A DNA stretch of 64,000 bases, taken from Mucilaginibacter sp. PAMB04168 (lineage in GTDB: Bacteria > Bacteroidota > Bacteroidia > Sphingobacteriales > Sphingobacteriaceae). The notes under the pieces were generated by a model. It saw only the letters and a list, made by a program, of their open reading frames with translations. It did no database searches and was not told the DNA's origin. Shown here piece by piece: positions 1 to 9,001 of this stretch (the first letter of the stretch is position 1; every line of letters starts with the position of its first letter). The position numbers and the translations under genes are program-made. Location: the NCBI RefSeq assembly GCF_039634365.2, contig NZ_CP155079.2, forward strand, positions 4,836,001 to 4,900,000, read 5' to 3'.

Positions 1-559
1 TACCATCACTAACATCACTATGCGCGATGTTGTGAACTCGCCTATATTTTTACGCCTGGGTGCCCGCATGCGCGGCCCCGCTGGTACACCAGTAGGTAGT
101 TTAAAACGGATAATCATCAGCAACCTGATGGTGTACAATGCCGACTCACACTTTTCATCGCTTATAACCGGCATACCCGGGCATGATATTGAAGATGTGC
201 AACTCAACAACATTCGCATTTACTACCGTCCGCTTGACTCGGCCACCAGCAAAATACAGCAAGTGGTACCTGAACACGAAAAGCTTTACCCTGAACCCGA
301 AAAATTTGGCGTGTTACCCGCTTACGGTTTCTTTATCCGCCACGCTAAAAACATTAAGCTGAATAATGTGGAGGTAAGTTATTTAACTACCGAACCCCGT
401 CCGCCGTTTATATTCAACGATGTGAAAGGCATTATCCTTAACCAGGTAAAAGCACAGGTACATGCAGGGCAGCCAATGTATAAGTTGAATAAAGTAAGTG
501 GCTTCGAAATTTTGCCCGAGAAATGGTTTAACAAGAAACTGATTGAAGAAGTGAAGTAA
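1..559 (+). CDS. GH28 polygalacturonase-like protein, C-terminal fragment
   Basis: This is the C-terminal part of a right-handed beta-helix glycosidase of family GH28. The reading frame is open to the left edge (codons from base 2 read T-I-T-N-I-T before the first Met at base 20), so the true start lies outside the window. Visible are about 185 residues with beta-helix rungs rich in N and I/V (for example IRIYYRPL, IKLNNVEVSY, IILNQVKAQV) and the GIPGHDIEDV segment common in Bacteroidota GH28 proteins. The catalytic Asp cluster is upstream and cannot be checked. GH28 enzymes hydrolyse polygalacturonan or RG backbones, which fits the pectin genes to the right. It is on the plus strand and converges with the minus-strand series ending at 720. 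Family is fairly certain, exact substrate is not. Confidence 0.8.
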   Translation, partial: TITNITMRDVVNSPIFLRLGARMRGPAGTPVGSLKRIIISNLMVYNADSHFSSLITGIPGHDIEDVQLNNIRIYYRPLDSATSKIQQVVPEHEKLYPEPEKFGVLPAYGFFIRHAKNIKLNNVEVSYLTTEPRPPFIFNDVKGIILNQVKAQVHAGQPMYKLNKVSGFEILPEKWFNKKLIEEVK

Positions 560-656
560 TTGCCCGCCATTGCACACTTTGACGTGGTATGTTGCAAAAC
601 CCTTTTTTGGTTGTACCCTTATAGTTTGAGTTGCTTAATTTAACCAGCACAATCTT

Positions 657-697
657 AATATAAAACAAAAGACCCGAGCATATACCCAGGCCTTTTG
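657..697 (-). terminator. Intrinsic terminator of the RG-I enzyme series
   Basis: On the minus strand a 14-bp stem (positions 697-666, with a few G-T wobbles) encloses a 4-nt loop and is followed at 665-657 by a T-rich tract (ttttatatt). It sits just after the GH31 stop codon at 720 and is the natural end of the long minus-strand series. On the plus strand no T-run follows, so it is less likely to serve the GH28 gene at the left edge. Confidence 0.6.
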
Positions 698-719
698 CTA
701 AACCAATCAAATTAAGGTA

Positions 720-3173
720 TTACTTTACTTGTAAAGCAATATTTTCGCGGTTACTGTGGATAGTTTTAATCCATAGCACTTTGCTATTTTTATCATAATA
801 CCAGCCCGATGCATTTTGCAATGCATCAGCATCGCCGGCTTGTTTAATTGCCTGTCCGTTCTCGGTCACGCTGTTAGGCGCGGCTGTATCCCAACGTATT
901 TTGGCTACATAAGCATGGCTGCCAGGAATAAACTTACCTTGCGGCTTATTAACCGTCAAAGTATATCCACTTGCTGTTAAGGCGCTGCTGATATGCGTTT
1001 GGCTATAATCACCTTGCTTATATTTTAGGCTTAGTCCGTCATCCTCATACAAATCAAAGCTCGATGCGGCTGATGGGAATATATCCAGCGTAATCACATC
1101 GGTAGCTTTTGCATCCATGTAATTCATTTCAGGCTGCATAGGGATAATGCTACCCGCTTTCACGTACAACGGCAACTTATCAAGCGGTGTTACTACATGA
1201 ATGTATTGCTTGCCGGTATAAGTCTGCCCGGTCCAGTAATCTACCCAATTACCCTCGGGCAAATAAACGGTGCGGGTTTGGGCACCTTTAACCGTAACAG
1301 GGCAAACCATCATATTGTTGCCAAACAGGTACTGGTCGCCAATATCATACACATTAGGGTCGCTTTGATAATTTAACACCAAGGCGCGCATTAAAGGCAT
1401 GCCTGTTTCATACTGATTATGTGCACTGCTATAGATGTAAGGTGTTAAACGGTAGCGCAGCTGGTCATACTTTTTAAAGTTAGCCAAACCTTCGGCTCCA
1501 TAGTTCCAGGGTTCTTTATAACCCGGATGATCCATACCAAACACCATAGCCACCGGACTAAACATACCAAACTGCACCCAGCGGATATACAACTCAGGGT
1601 CGGCCGCATGCTCAAAACCGCCCATACAGTGCGACCAGTAGCCCACGCCAGATAAACCAACATTTAAACCTGCTTTAATAACCGGTGCAAAGTATTGCCA
1701 TTCGCTTGGCCAGTCGCCGGCAAAAATGTATGGGTAACGTTGTATACCTGCATAACCTTCGCGGGTTTGGTTAACACCTCTAAAACCATTAAGCTCCTGA
1801 AACTTCAGATAAGGTGCTTTCGCATAAGCAATAGGAAACACATTATGCAGCTTCTCAATCTCTTTACCGGTTGGCCCAACTTTGTCACTTTCATTTGCCA
1901 GGTGACCAAAGGCGCTACCTTCATCAGTCTTTAGCATTTTAGCACCTATGGATGCAACCCGCATAACACCATTGTTCCACCACCAATCGGTGGCTTTCTG
2001 GTCAAAAAAATTAACGAACTCGCCCGGCTTACCGTTTTCAGGGTAAGTGTATCCTTTGGCACGGGCTTGGTCGAGAAGGTCATAAGTTTTACCGTTATCA
2101 AACCGTGGGCGCAAGTGCAGCCCCACAACTTTGTAATTGAGACCATATAAGGTATCAAACATGGCTTTGGGGTTTTTGAAGGTTTCGCGCCACTCAAAAG
2201 AAGTAGCGCCTTTACCACCCACCTTGCCAAAAATACGCCACGTTGAATCCAAAAATAAAATATCAACCGGAATGCCCATCTCACGCATTTTACGTGCCAG
2301 GGCAATTACATAAGCATCAGATGTTTGTTCCTCATGCCCCCATGTGCCGCCACTGTACGTACCCATATGCAAGCCGAAAGCAAATTTGGGCAACATAGGC
2401 GCTTTGCCCGTAATAGAAATATAGGATTTTAAAATACTCGGAAAATCGGGACCATACATAAAGTAGTAATCTAGCTGTCCGCCTTTGCTCGCAAAGCTGT
2501 ATTGATCGCCGTTTTGGCTGCCCATATCCCAGGTGGTGGCGTTAGGTGTGTGTAAAAAGACACCATACCCACGGGTGCTCATAAAAAACGGAATGGGCGA
2601 ATAGTTAGCCTCATTAATATTATAAGCACCAACCAGGTGGTTACCGTTAATACTTTTACCCCGACCTACATTTAAATTAAGCTTTTTGTTGCGCTGGTCA
2701 ATAAAGTCCATACGCTCGCCAAAGCCGAAGAAGTGCTCATCGGCCTGCAGTTGCTTAGTACAGCCGGCCGACTCGCCTTTTTGCCAGGCGCCGTCCTGAT
2801 CGGCTGAGAGCAGTTTGCCCGTCAAATTATAAACGCTTACCTTAAATGGCGAAGAATTTACTAATACCCTGATATTAGCTGTTGCCAGCTGTACACCGGT
2901 TTTAGTAGCAGTTGCTTTAACAGCTACATTAGGCCAGCTGTAGCTCTCCTGCATCAAAAACTCATCAGGCTCAAATTTGCCATTGTGGCTCATGCGCACC
3001 CTGAACATGGTTGGCGAGCAAAACTGCAAACGGATACTTTCGCCCCTGGCTTTAAACACGTACTCGCTACCATCCTTTACCAAACCTTTAACAGTTTGCG
3101 CTTTCAGGATAGTTGCAGGCAGGCAGATCATGGAACTACTTGCTAAAAACAGTAACTTATATAACGCTTTCAT
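720..3173 (-). CDS. GH31 family alpha-glycosidase (secreted)
   Basis: A secreted retaining alpha-glycosidase of family GH31 (alpha-xylosidase, alpha-glucosidase or alpha-galactosidase activity). The 817 residues begin with a signal peptide (about 1-25, cut after ILKAQ). A beta-sandwich domain (about 27-240) contains the HFFGFGERMD motif, the TIM barrel covers about 250-600, and C-terminal beta domains follow. The likely nucleophile is D417 in KTDEG and the acid/base D487 in FAGDWPSEW. Its ATG overlaps the stop of the upstream GH105 by one base (TAATG), so the two are probably translationally coupled. It is the last gene before the terminator at 657-697. The role in pectin breakdown is inferred from position only; GH31 specificity cannot be read from sequence by eye. 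Confidence 0.9.
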   Translation of the reverse strand: MKALYKLLFLASSSMICLPATILKAQTVKGLVKDGSEYVFKARGESIRLQFCSPTMFRVRMSHNGKFEPDEFLMQESYSWPNVAVKATATKTGVQLATANIRVLVNSSPFKVSVYNLTGKLLSADQDGAWQKGESAGCTKQLQADEHFFGFGERMDFIDQRNKKLNLNVGRGKSINGNHLVGAYNINEANYSPIPFFMSTRGYGVFLHTPNATTWDMGSQNGDQYSFASKGGQLDYYFMYGPDFPSILKSYISITGKAPMLPKFAFGLHMGTYSGGTWGHEEQTSDAYVIALARKMREMGIPVDILFLDSTWRIFGKVGGKGATSFEWRETFKNPKAMFDTLYGLNYKVVGLHLRPRFDNGKTYDLLDQARAKGYTYPENGKPGEFVNFFDQKATDWWWNNGVMRVASIGAKMLKTDEGSAFGHLANESDKVGPTGKEIEKLHNVFPIAYAKAPYLKFQELNGFRGVNQTREGYAGIQRYPYIFAGDWPSEWQYFAPVIKAGLNVGLSGVGYWSHCMGGFEHAADPELYIRWVQFGMFSPVAMVFGMDHPGYKEPWNYGAEGLANFKKYDQLRYRLTPYIYSSAHNQYETGMPLMRALVLNYQSDPNVYDIGDQYLFGNNMMVCPVTVKGAQTRTVYLPEGNWVDYWTGQTYTGKQYIHVVTPLDKLPLYVKAGSIIPMQPEMNYMDAKATDVITLDIFPSAASSFDLYEDDGLSLKYKQGDYSQTHISSALTASGYTLTVNKPQGKFIPGSHAYVAKIRWDTAAPNSVTENGQAIKQAGDADALQNASGWYYDKNSKVLWIKTIHSNRENIALQVK

Positions 3174-4315
3174 TACTTGCTCAATCGGTATACTTCACTA
3201 CCGGCCAATAAAAAGCAGCCCAAACCATAATCCTCAAAATCGGGGATATGATCATAATTTACAGGTTGACCATCTTTTGGTTCTTTACCGGTGCCTTGTA
3301 CAAAGCCCAGCATACCATCAGGGTGAAGGCAATCCTTAATCATGGCATTCCAGGCCTTGGTTACAATGGGCTCATATTTTTTCTTTTTTAAGATACCGTT
3401 ATTAACCCCCCAGGCCATTCCGTAAGCAAATAATGCCGTACCGGTTAGCTCTTTACCACCATAATTGGTTGGATCCATTAAGCTAACGTTCCAGTAACCA
3501 TCCTGACGCTGAAGGGGTACCAGTGCTTCTATCATGTCTTTATACATGTTTAGATATTCCTGGCGGTGAGGTGCATTTTTAGGCATCACTTCCAGCACAC
3601 GTACCATGGCAGCTAATACCCAGCCATTACCGCGCGACCAGTAACAGTTGGCACCATTAGGCTCCTTGTACGGCGGCACAAAGTCTTTATCGCGCCACCA
3701 TAGACGCTCTTGCGGGTTATATAAACCTTTGCCACCATGTACTGTTTTGGAGTAGTTATAGATATCGTACATTTTTTCGTAATACCGATTATCGTTATAA
3801 ATAGCGCCCAGTTTAGCAAAAATGGGCATGGCCATTTGCAGCGCATCAATCCAATGCCAGTCGTCAACCTTATCGCTGGTAAGCATTAAATCAATGTTCT
3901 TTTTAATGGGTTCAATATAAGCCGGATTTTTATCCAGCTGATACATCTCAATGTAAGTTTGGCCACAGCACTGGTTATCAGCATTGCGCGTGTTCAGTCC
4001 GTCGCGTGGCTCCCATTTGTGGTGGTTGCCCCAATCAAGCGCATATTGGTAATATTTTTTCTTCGGGTCTATTTTATGCAAAGCCATCAGGCCTTCATAG
4101 TAAACGGCACGCGTCCAAAGGTTGCTGGTACGTACCCGGTTCACGTTTGTGGGCGTAGCCGGATCGGGCCATTTTTTCATGAAGTATTCATTGGCCAGTG
4201 CCATATCACTTACAATCTTGGTTTTAGCAGGCAGCTTTTGCGCATGTAAGCCTTTAAAAGGGGCCACCAGCAGCAGTCCTGCTATTACTGAATAGCCTAT
4301 TTTACTTTTTAACAT
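3173..4315 (-). CDS. GH105 unsaturated rhamnogalacturonyl hydrolase
   Basis: Family GH105 (YteR/YesR type) removes the 4,5-unsaturated galacturonyl residue that PL11 or other lyases leave at the non-reducing end of RG-I oligosaccharides. The 380-residue protein has a signal peptide (about 1-25, cut after GLHAQ) and the typical (alpha/alpha)6 barrel. Family motifs are visible: NQCCGQTY, WHWIDALQMA with the probable catalytic D157, and YWSRGNGWVLAAM. Only two bases separate it from the GH2 upstream and it overlaps the GH31 downstream by one base, so all three are co-transcribed. A second GH105 at 17795 is only distantly similar, which suggests two substrate sizes or linkages. Function is well supported, and a periplasmic location is inferred from the signal peptide. 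Confidence 0.9.
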   Translation of the reverse strand: MLKSKIGYSVIAGLLLVAPFKGLHAQKLPAKTKIVSDMALANEYFMKKWPDPATPTNVNRVRTSNLWTRAVYYEGLMALHKIDPKKKYYQYALDWGNHHKWEPRDGLNTRNADNQCCGQTYIEMYQLDKNPAYIEPIKKNIDLMLTSDKVDDWHWIDALQMAMPIFAKLGAIYNDNRYYEKMYDIYNYSKTVHGGKGLYNPQERLWWRDKDFVPPYKEPNGANCYWSRGNGWVLAAMVRVLEVMPKNAPHRQEYLNMYKDMIEALVPLQRQDGYWNVSLMDPTNYGGKELTGTALFAYGMAWGVNNGILKKKKYEPIVTKAWNAMIKDCLHPDGMLGFVQGTGKEPKDGQPVNYDHIPDFEDYGLGCFLLAGSEVYRLSK

Positions 4316-4317
4316 AA

Positions 4318-7290
4318 TTATAATTTATGATAGATCTCAATTTCGTTAATGCCTAATATGGCTTTTTTATCCGGAATTACTGCGCCAGCGGCATCCTTTT
4401 TACCGGTTACCTCTACCAGTCCAAAGCCGTCTTTATCCGTGTTTGCACCTGCCAGTTCAACTGTTAAAGTGCTGCCCTGGGTTGATTTTACCGGCAGGGT
4501 TACATAGCCAAGGCTTTGCGTTGTTTCGCCCGAATACACTACTTTGCCATCAACTTTTATACGGATTGGATAACGGCGGTTACGCCAGTTATCCAGCTTC
4601 AAAGTTACCTCATCTACCCGCTCAGGCTTTGCAAAAGTGTATTTGATCCAGCCGTTTTGCAATTGACCATCACTGGCCCAGCTGGTTATTTCATTGTCGT
4701 CATAACTGCCGTTAGCTTTCTCATTGTTAGATCCTGCCGTAACGCTGGCAATATCGATAGCCTTGCGGCTTAAGGTATAAGATGGCCCTTGTGGCGTTGG
4801 TCCGCGTTTAAGGCTTCCCTTTAATGCACTAGCCGAAAAATAGGCAGTTAAACCATTATTTACTTGTACAGGCTTTGACGTTAGGTTTATGTTAGCACTT
4901 TTTAAACCATCGGCGCTAGCCTGCAGGGTTATTGCACCTGCTTGTGGTAACGAGCGCAGAATCACCCTGTTTACGCCACACTCTACCGGCAGGGTTTTAA
5001 CTAAAATATAATTTCCGGGTCCTTGAGCCAAGCCTCCACGCCATTCTGCCGGGCCATTGAGGGTGAAGTTGATCATATTTAAAGCAGTTGGGCAGCGTTG
5101 TCCCTTGGCATCTACCACTTCAACGTCTACTAAAGCGAGGTCTGCCCCATCGGCCATTAAGCCAGTTGGGCTGGTGTGAGGTGTAAGCCTTACCGCCACA
5201 GGGTCACCAGCTGTTGTTAGCGTTTCTTCATTCAGTTTTTTGCCGGTTTTATCAAAGCTAATGGCTTTTAATTGGCCTGGCTGCCAGGCTATGTTTTTAA
5301 AGGTAAATACAAATTGGTTCGACTGCGTGCCATAGCCTAATGATTTGCCATTGAGTAATAGCTGAACCTTGTCGCCTGTAGAAATCACATAAACATCTTT
5401 TTTTATGCCTGATTTATAGTTCCAATGGCCTACTAAATGGATGCCGTTTTTATTAGGATCAACCCAGCCGTCCCAAACTACTTTATGGGTATAAAACCCA
5501 TCTTTAGGGATACGCAAGGCGTCTACCTCGCCGCTGCGGCGGTAATTTTCCGTACCACGGAAATGCGTATTAGAATCAGAAAAGACAATATTTACGCCAC
5601 CCGAGCTTACGCGCTTGCCCGTGCCCGGACGCTCGCGCCAGTAATCATACCAACGTACTGCATTTTCTACAGCGTGCGAGTCTTGATTACGATTATAATT
5701 AAAGCCGCTTTCCTGCTTATATTTTGGTCCGTCACCGTTTTTATGGAAGGGCGGCGAATACTCATCCCAGTATTTACGCAGCGCTTCATCACGCGAATAC
5801 TCCATAGCCCAGAAAGGCATTTTAGCGCTTTTGTTAATGTAAAGCATCTCGCCACCATACTCGGCTACTTTGCTATCCAGCATCTCGCGCGAACCGGAGG
5901 CACGACCGCCATGCGGATCAAACTCATCACGTATGGCTTTCATATCTTTCATGTGCTCTTCGGTAATACCTTTATTACCCGACTCATAAAATACAATGCT
6001 GGGATTATTGCGGTTATAAACCATGGCATCGCGCATCACCTCCAGGCGATGCTCCCACCGGCGGTCTTTAGGGTCTCCCTCGGCATCCCCTGCTGGCATG
6101 GCTTGTATAAGGCCAACGCGATCACATGATTCTACATCTTGTTTTGATGGAGTTACGTGCATCCAGCGTACCAGATTGCCGTTGCTTTCTACCATCATCC
6201 CGTTACTGTAATCGCTTATCCAGGCAGGCACATCGGTGCCCAGCGCGGGCCACTCATTGGTGCTCCGTTGTGCATAACCATGCATCTGGATAACCCGGTC
6301 ATTCAGTTTAACCATGCCGTTGCCAAACTCGGTCTTACGAAAACCGGTTTGCGTTTTCACCACATCTACTACAGCACCATCCACCTTAAGCACAGTGTAT
6401 ACATCATATAAATAACCGTACCCCCAACTCCAGAAATTTAGATTGGTAAGCGGAATATCGGCTTTCAGTATTTGTATTTGGCCTGGTGCTATTGTTGCTT
6501 TAGCGCCGGCAGCTGTCTTAATTATCTTACCGTCTCTATCGGCAACTATTACCTCAAGCTCTACGTTTTTAGGTGCTTCGTACTCGTTTTTAACCTGCGT
6601 TTCGGTAGTAACAACAGCTTTACGGGCAGCTACATCAAAATTGTGCGGGTATATATAAGTTCCGGTAGTTTTAAAAGACGAATAAAGCGGCAGCGTTTGG
6701 TAAAGCCTATCGGTTACGTACAGGTTTACATTTTTGTTGATGCCGCCGTAGTTGGCGTAAAAATTAGCGTTGTTCCACTGAAAGGTGCTATTGGTTGATT
6801 TTTCGCGGTAGTCCCAGCGGTTATCAACACGTACTGCAATTTCATTGTCGCCGGTTGGGTTCACCTTGTTGGTAATGTCAAACCCGAAGGCCATAATGCC
6901 GTTTTCGTGTAAACCCAGCGGCTTACCGTTCAGGAAGAACTCACCTGCCTGGCGTATACCTTCAAACTCTAAAAACAGCTTTTTACCAGCGCTACCCTGC
7001 GGCACCTGAAACTTTTTTCGGTACCAGCTAATTCCCACCGTTAAATCATGAATGTCTTTTTTGAATGCATCATCCTCATTAAAGGCATGCGGTAGTGTTA
7101 CGTTTTTCCAGCCGGCATCATTAAAGTCCGGCTTTTCGGCGCCGGTGGTATCGCCCGGATATAGTTTCCAATCAGGATTGAAATTGTACTTTGCCCGCGC
7201 TACAGGTAACCGGGTTGTGGTTTGTGCACTGGTTTGTAATGCCAAGCACATCATAGCACATAGGGTAGTAAGTAAATGTTTTCTTTGCAT
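4318..7290 (-). CDS. GH2 family beta-galactosidase-like protein with C-terminal discoidin-like domain
   Basis: A large secreted GH2 protein of 990 residues. After a signal peptide (about 1-22, QTSAQ) come a jelly-roll domain with FLNGKPLG, an immunoglobulin-like domain, the TIM barrel (about 330-600), further beta domains, and near the C-terminus an F5/8-type (CBM32-like) sandwich around ITSWASDG...GWIKYTF. The probable nucleophile is the Glu of WAMEYSRD (near residue 497). The usual GH2 acid/base motif GNE is here GNK (residues about 435-437), with a Glu four residues earlier in YESGNK. The protein is therefore either a subgroup with a shifted acid/base or an altered enzyme. It is two bases upstream of the GH105 gene; an 88-bp gap with a hairpin separates it from the CE12 gene before it. 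Likely target: galactose side chains of RG-I (inference). Confidence 0.85.
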   Translation of the reverse strand: MQRKHLLTTLCAMMCLALQTSAQTTTRLPVARAKYNFNPDWKLYPGDTTGAEKPDFNDAGWKNVTLPHAFNEDDAFKKDIHDLTVGISWYRKKFQVPQGSAGKKLFLEFEGIRQAGEFFLNGKPLGLHENGIMAFGFDITNKVNPTGDNEIAVRVDNRWDYREKSTNSTFQWNNANFYANYGGINKNVNLYVTDRLYQTLPLYSSFKTTGTYIYPHNFDVAARKAVVTTETQVKNEYEAPKNVELEVIVADRDGKIIKTAAGAKATIAPGQIQILKADIPLTNLNFWSWGYGYLYDVYTVLKVDGAVVDVVKTQTGFRKTEFGNGMVKLNDRVIQMHGYAQRSTNEWPALGTDVPAWISDYSNGMMVESNGNLVRWMHVTPSKQDVESCDRVGLIQAMPAGDAEGDPKDRRWEHRLEVMRDAMVYNRNNPSIVFYESGNKGITEEHMKDMKAIRDEFDPHGGRASGSREMLDSKVAEYGGEMLYINKSAKMPFWAMEYSRDEALRKYWDEYSPPFHKNGDGPKYKQESGFNYNRNQDSHAVENAVRWYDYWRERPGTGKRVSSGGVNIVFSDSNTHFRGTENYRRSGEVDALRIPKDGFYTHKVVWDGWVDPNKNGIHLVGHWNYKSGIKKDVYVISTGDKVQLLLNGKSLGYGTQSNQFVFTFKNIAWQPGQLKAISFDKTGKKLNEETLTTAGDPVAVRLTPHTSPTGLMADGADLALVDVEVVDAKGQRCPTALNMINFTLNGPAEWRGGLAQGPGNYILVKTLPVECGVNRVILRSLPQAGAITLQASADGLKSANINLTSKPVQVNNGLTAYFSASALKGSLKRGPTPQGPSYTLSRKAIDIASVTAGSNNEKANGSYDDNEITSWASDGQLQNGWIKYTFAKPERVDEVTLKLDNWRNRRYPIRIKVDGKVVYSGETTQSLGYVTLPVKSTQGSTLTVELAGANTDKDGFGLVEVTGKKDAAGAVIPDKKAILGINEIEIYHKL

Positions 7291-7309
7291 ATAACTGGTT
7301 GTAATTATG

Positions 7310-7341
7310 AAACTCAGGCAAGGCGTACCTTACCTGAGTTT
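7310..7341. other. Intercistronic hairpin
   Basis: A perfect 9-bp inverted repeat (aaactcagg at 7310-7318, cctgagttt at 7333-7341) is extended inwards by four more pairs after one mismatch. It lies in the 88-bp gap between the CE12 gene ending at 7379 and the GH2 gene starting at 7290. On the minus strand no T-run follows, so it is more likely an mRNA processing or stability element inside the transcript than a terminator. This role is inference. Confidence 0.45.
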
Positions 7342-7378
7342 AAATTTTTAACGTGCGTATACCCGCGCGGAGCGAGAC

Positions 7379-8182
7379 TTACTTTGCCAAGTATTTACTT
7401 AATGAAAAGCCTTTACTGTTTTTAATTCCTTTGGCTACGAGCTGGGCATTTAATTTGGCGCCGGCCTCACTGGTATGGGTATGGTCGGTGGTTGTAAAGT
7501 AGGTTGATCTAACTTTGGCTTCACCTTCCTGGTCATAAACATCGGCCACTAGTGCGTTCAGGTCTATAAATGTAGCACCGGCTTGCTTAGCTGCCTGAGA
7601 GGCCCATAAAACGTAGCTGTCAGTACTGCGGTTAACCTTACTATCTTTCCAGTTATCGCGCGGAATGAGCGAGCATACGGCAACGGTGGCTCCTTTGGCC
7701 TTGGCCTCATTGATCATTTTACGCAGGTACCAGCCGTAGCTGTGTATCACTTCGTTCTTCTTAGTAAGCGGGTTATACAACTCCTGCTGCTCATCACTGT
7801 TGTTTTTAATGGTACCCCGGGCGCGCGAACTATCTACCAGCGGACTGGCGTCATTGTGCCCGAACTGCATGATCACGTAATCGCCGGGTTTAATTTTCAC
7901 CAGTACTTTATCCCACCAGCCCTGCGTTTGAAACGTGCGGCTGCTGGTACCACCCAATGCATCATTTTCAACCGTAATTTTAGTGGTATCAAAGTAAGTA
8001 CCCAGGTAATTGCCCCAACCCCACAGGCCACCATCACCTTTACCCTTGCCGTTCTTTACGGTTGAGTCGCCCACAAGGTATAGCACCGGCTTGGGCTTTT
8101 GCATAAATGAGAACAATACACCGGCAGTAAACACCAGTGCTACCGCAAAAAGCAAGGTCTTCAATTGATTAGAACGCATCAT
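7379..8182 (-). CDS. CE12 rhamnogalacturonan acetylesterase (SGNH fold)
   Basis: A 267-residue secreted SGNH hydrolase of the rhamnogalacturonan acetylesterase family CE12, which removes acetyl groups from GalA in RG-I so that lyases and hydrolases can reach the backbone. Block I is YLVGDSTV with nucleophile S40. The Gly block is GGTSSRTF, the Asn block is MQFGHND, and the catalytic Asp-His pair sits in DHTHTSEAG near the C-terminus. A hydrophobic segment at residues 9-27 acts as signal peptide or membrane anchor. One base separates it from a second CE12 gene at 8184, its likely tandem paralogue, although the two proteins differ clearly in sequence. Confidence 0.9.
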   Translation of the reverse strand: MMRSNQLKTLLFAVALVFTAGVLFSFMQKPKPVLYLVGDSTVKNGKGKGDGGLWGWGNYLGTYFDTTKITVENDALGGTSSRTFQTQGWWDKVLVKIKPGDYVIMQFGHNDASPLVDSSRARGTIKNNSDEQQELYNPLTKKNEVIHSYGWYLRKMINEAKAKGATVAVCSLIPRDNWKDSKVNRSTDSYVLWASQAAKQAGATFIDLNALVADVYDQEGEAKVRSTYFTTTDHTHTSEAGAKLNAQLVAKGIKNSKGFSLSKYLAK

Positions 8183-8183
8183 C

Positions 8184-8951
8184 TTATTTCTTTAAGTACT
8201 TATTTAATGTAATTGATTTGTTGGCCTTAATACCTGCTACTACCGACTCGGCATTAACCGTAGCGCCCAGTTTATTGGTATGAGTATGGTCACCGGGAAA
8301 GAATTTCTTAACCGAGTCGGCACCCCAGGCATCATATTTATCGGCGGATATGCCGTTCAGATTTATGAAAGCCACTTTTTCCTGCTCAGCTATTTCCCTA
8401 GCCCATTTGCCATAATCATTATCGGCACGCAGCACTTTGCCGTCTCTAAATTCGTTACGTGGAATCATAGACAGTACAATTGGTGTAGCGCCTTTGGCTT
8501 TGGTTTCGCGGATGAACTTGCGCAGGTACCAGCCGTAAGTATGCACGCTTTCCTTGGTACCGTTTGGCCAGGTTAGTTCCACTGTTTCCTCACCAGTTCC
8601 TTTTAAAACACCCCGGTAACCTGCCTTGTTTGTATCCGGCTTGCTGCCCTCGTTGTGGCCAAACTGCATCAGCACGTAATCGCCGGGACGAAGCATGCTA
8701 TCCACCCGGTGCCAGCGGTTTTCCTTTATAAAAGTACGGGTGCTGCGCCCGGCCATAGCCTGGTTATTTACGCTGATCTTGCTTTCATCAAAATAGCTGC
8801 CCAATATGGAGCCCCAGCCCCACTGCACCTTATCGCTGTTATGCACCGTAGAATCACCAATGAGGTAAATAGTTGGTTTGGATGGCTGTTTAAAAGCCAG
8901 TACCACTAAGCAAGCTAAGGCGGCTACAGTGGTTATTTTAATTAGCTTCAT
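8184..8951 (-). CDS. CE12 rhamnogalacturonan acetylesterase (SGNH fold), second copy
   Basis: The second of two adjacent CE12 esterases, 255 residues. It has an N-terminal hydrophobic signal (about 5-20), block I YLIGDSTV with nucleophile S34, AGRSTRTF, MQFGHNEGS and DHTHTNKLG. It starts 50 bases after the stop of the GH2 gene at 9002 and ends one base before the next CE12. In this copy the Asn block reads GHNE rather than GHND. Two copies may act on differently placed acetyl groups (O-2 and O-3 of GalA), but that is inference. Membership of the SGNH/CE12 family is clear from the blocks seen. Confidence 0.9.
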   Translation of the reverse strand: MKLIKITTVAALACLVVLAFKQPSKPTIYLIGDSTVHNSDKVQWGWGSILGSYFDESKISVNNQAMAGRSTRTFIKENRWHRVDSMLRPGDYVLMQFGHNEGSKPDTNKAGYRGVLKGTGEETVELTWPNGTKESVHTYGWYLRKFIRETKAKGATPIVLSMIPRNEFRDGKVLRADNDYGKWAREIAEQEKVAFINLNGISADKYDAWGADSVKKFFPGDHTHTNKLGATVNAESVVAGIKANKSITLNKYLKK

Positions 8952-9001
8952 AATGATATATTGTTACTTAATTAGGATAGTTAATAGTTGGCATAGTTTA
9001 A

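Noticed and set aside
5437..6129. A 230-codon open frame on the plus strand opposite the GH2 gene
   Set aside because: It lies fully inside a well-supported GH2 coding region on the other strand and its translation shows no domain; it is an effect of codon use.
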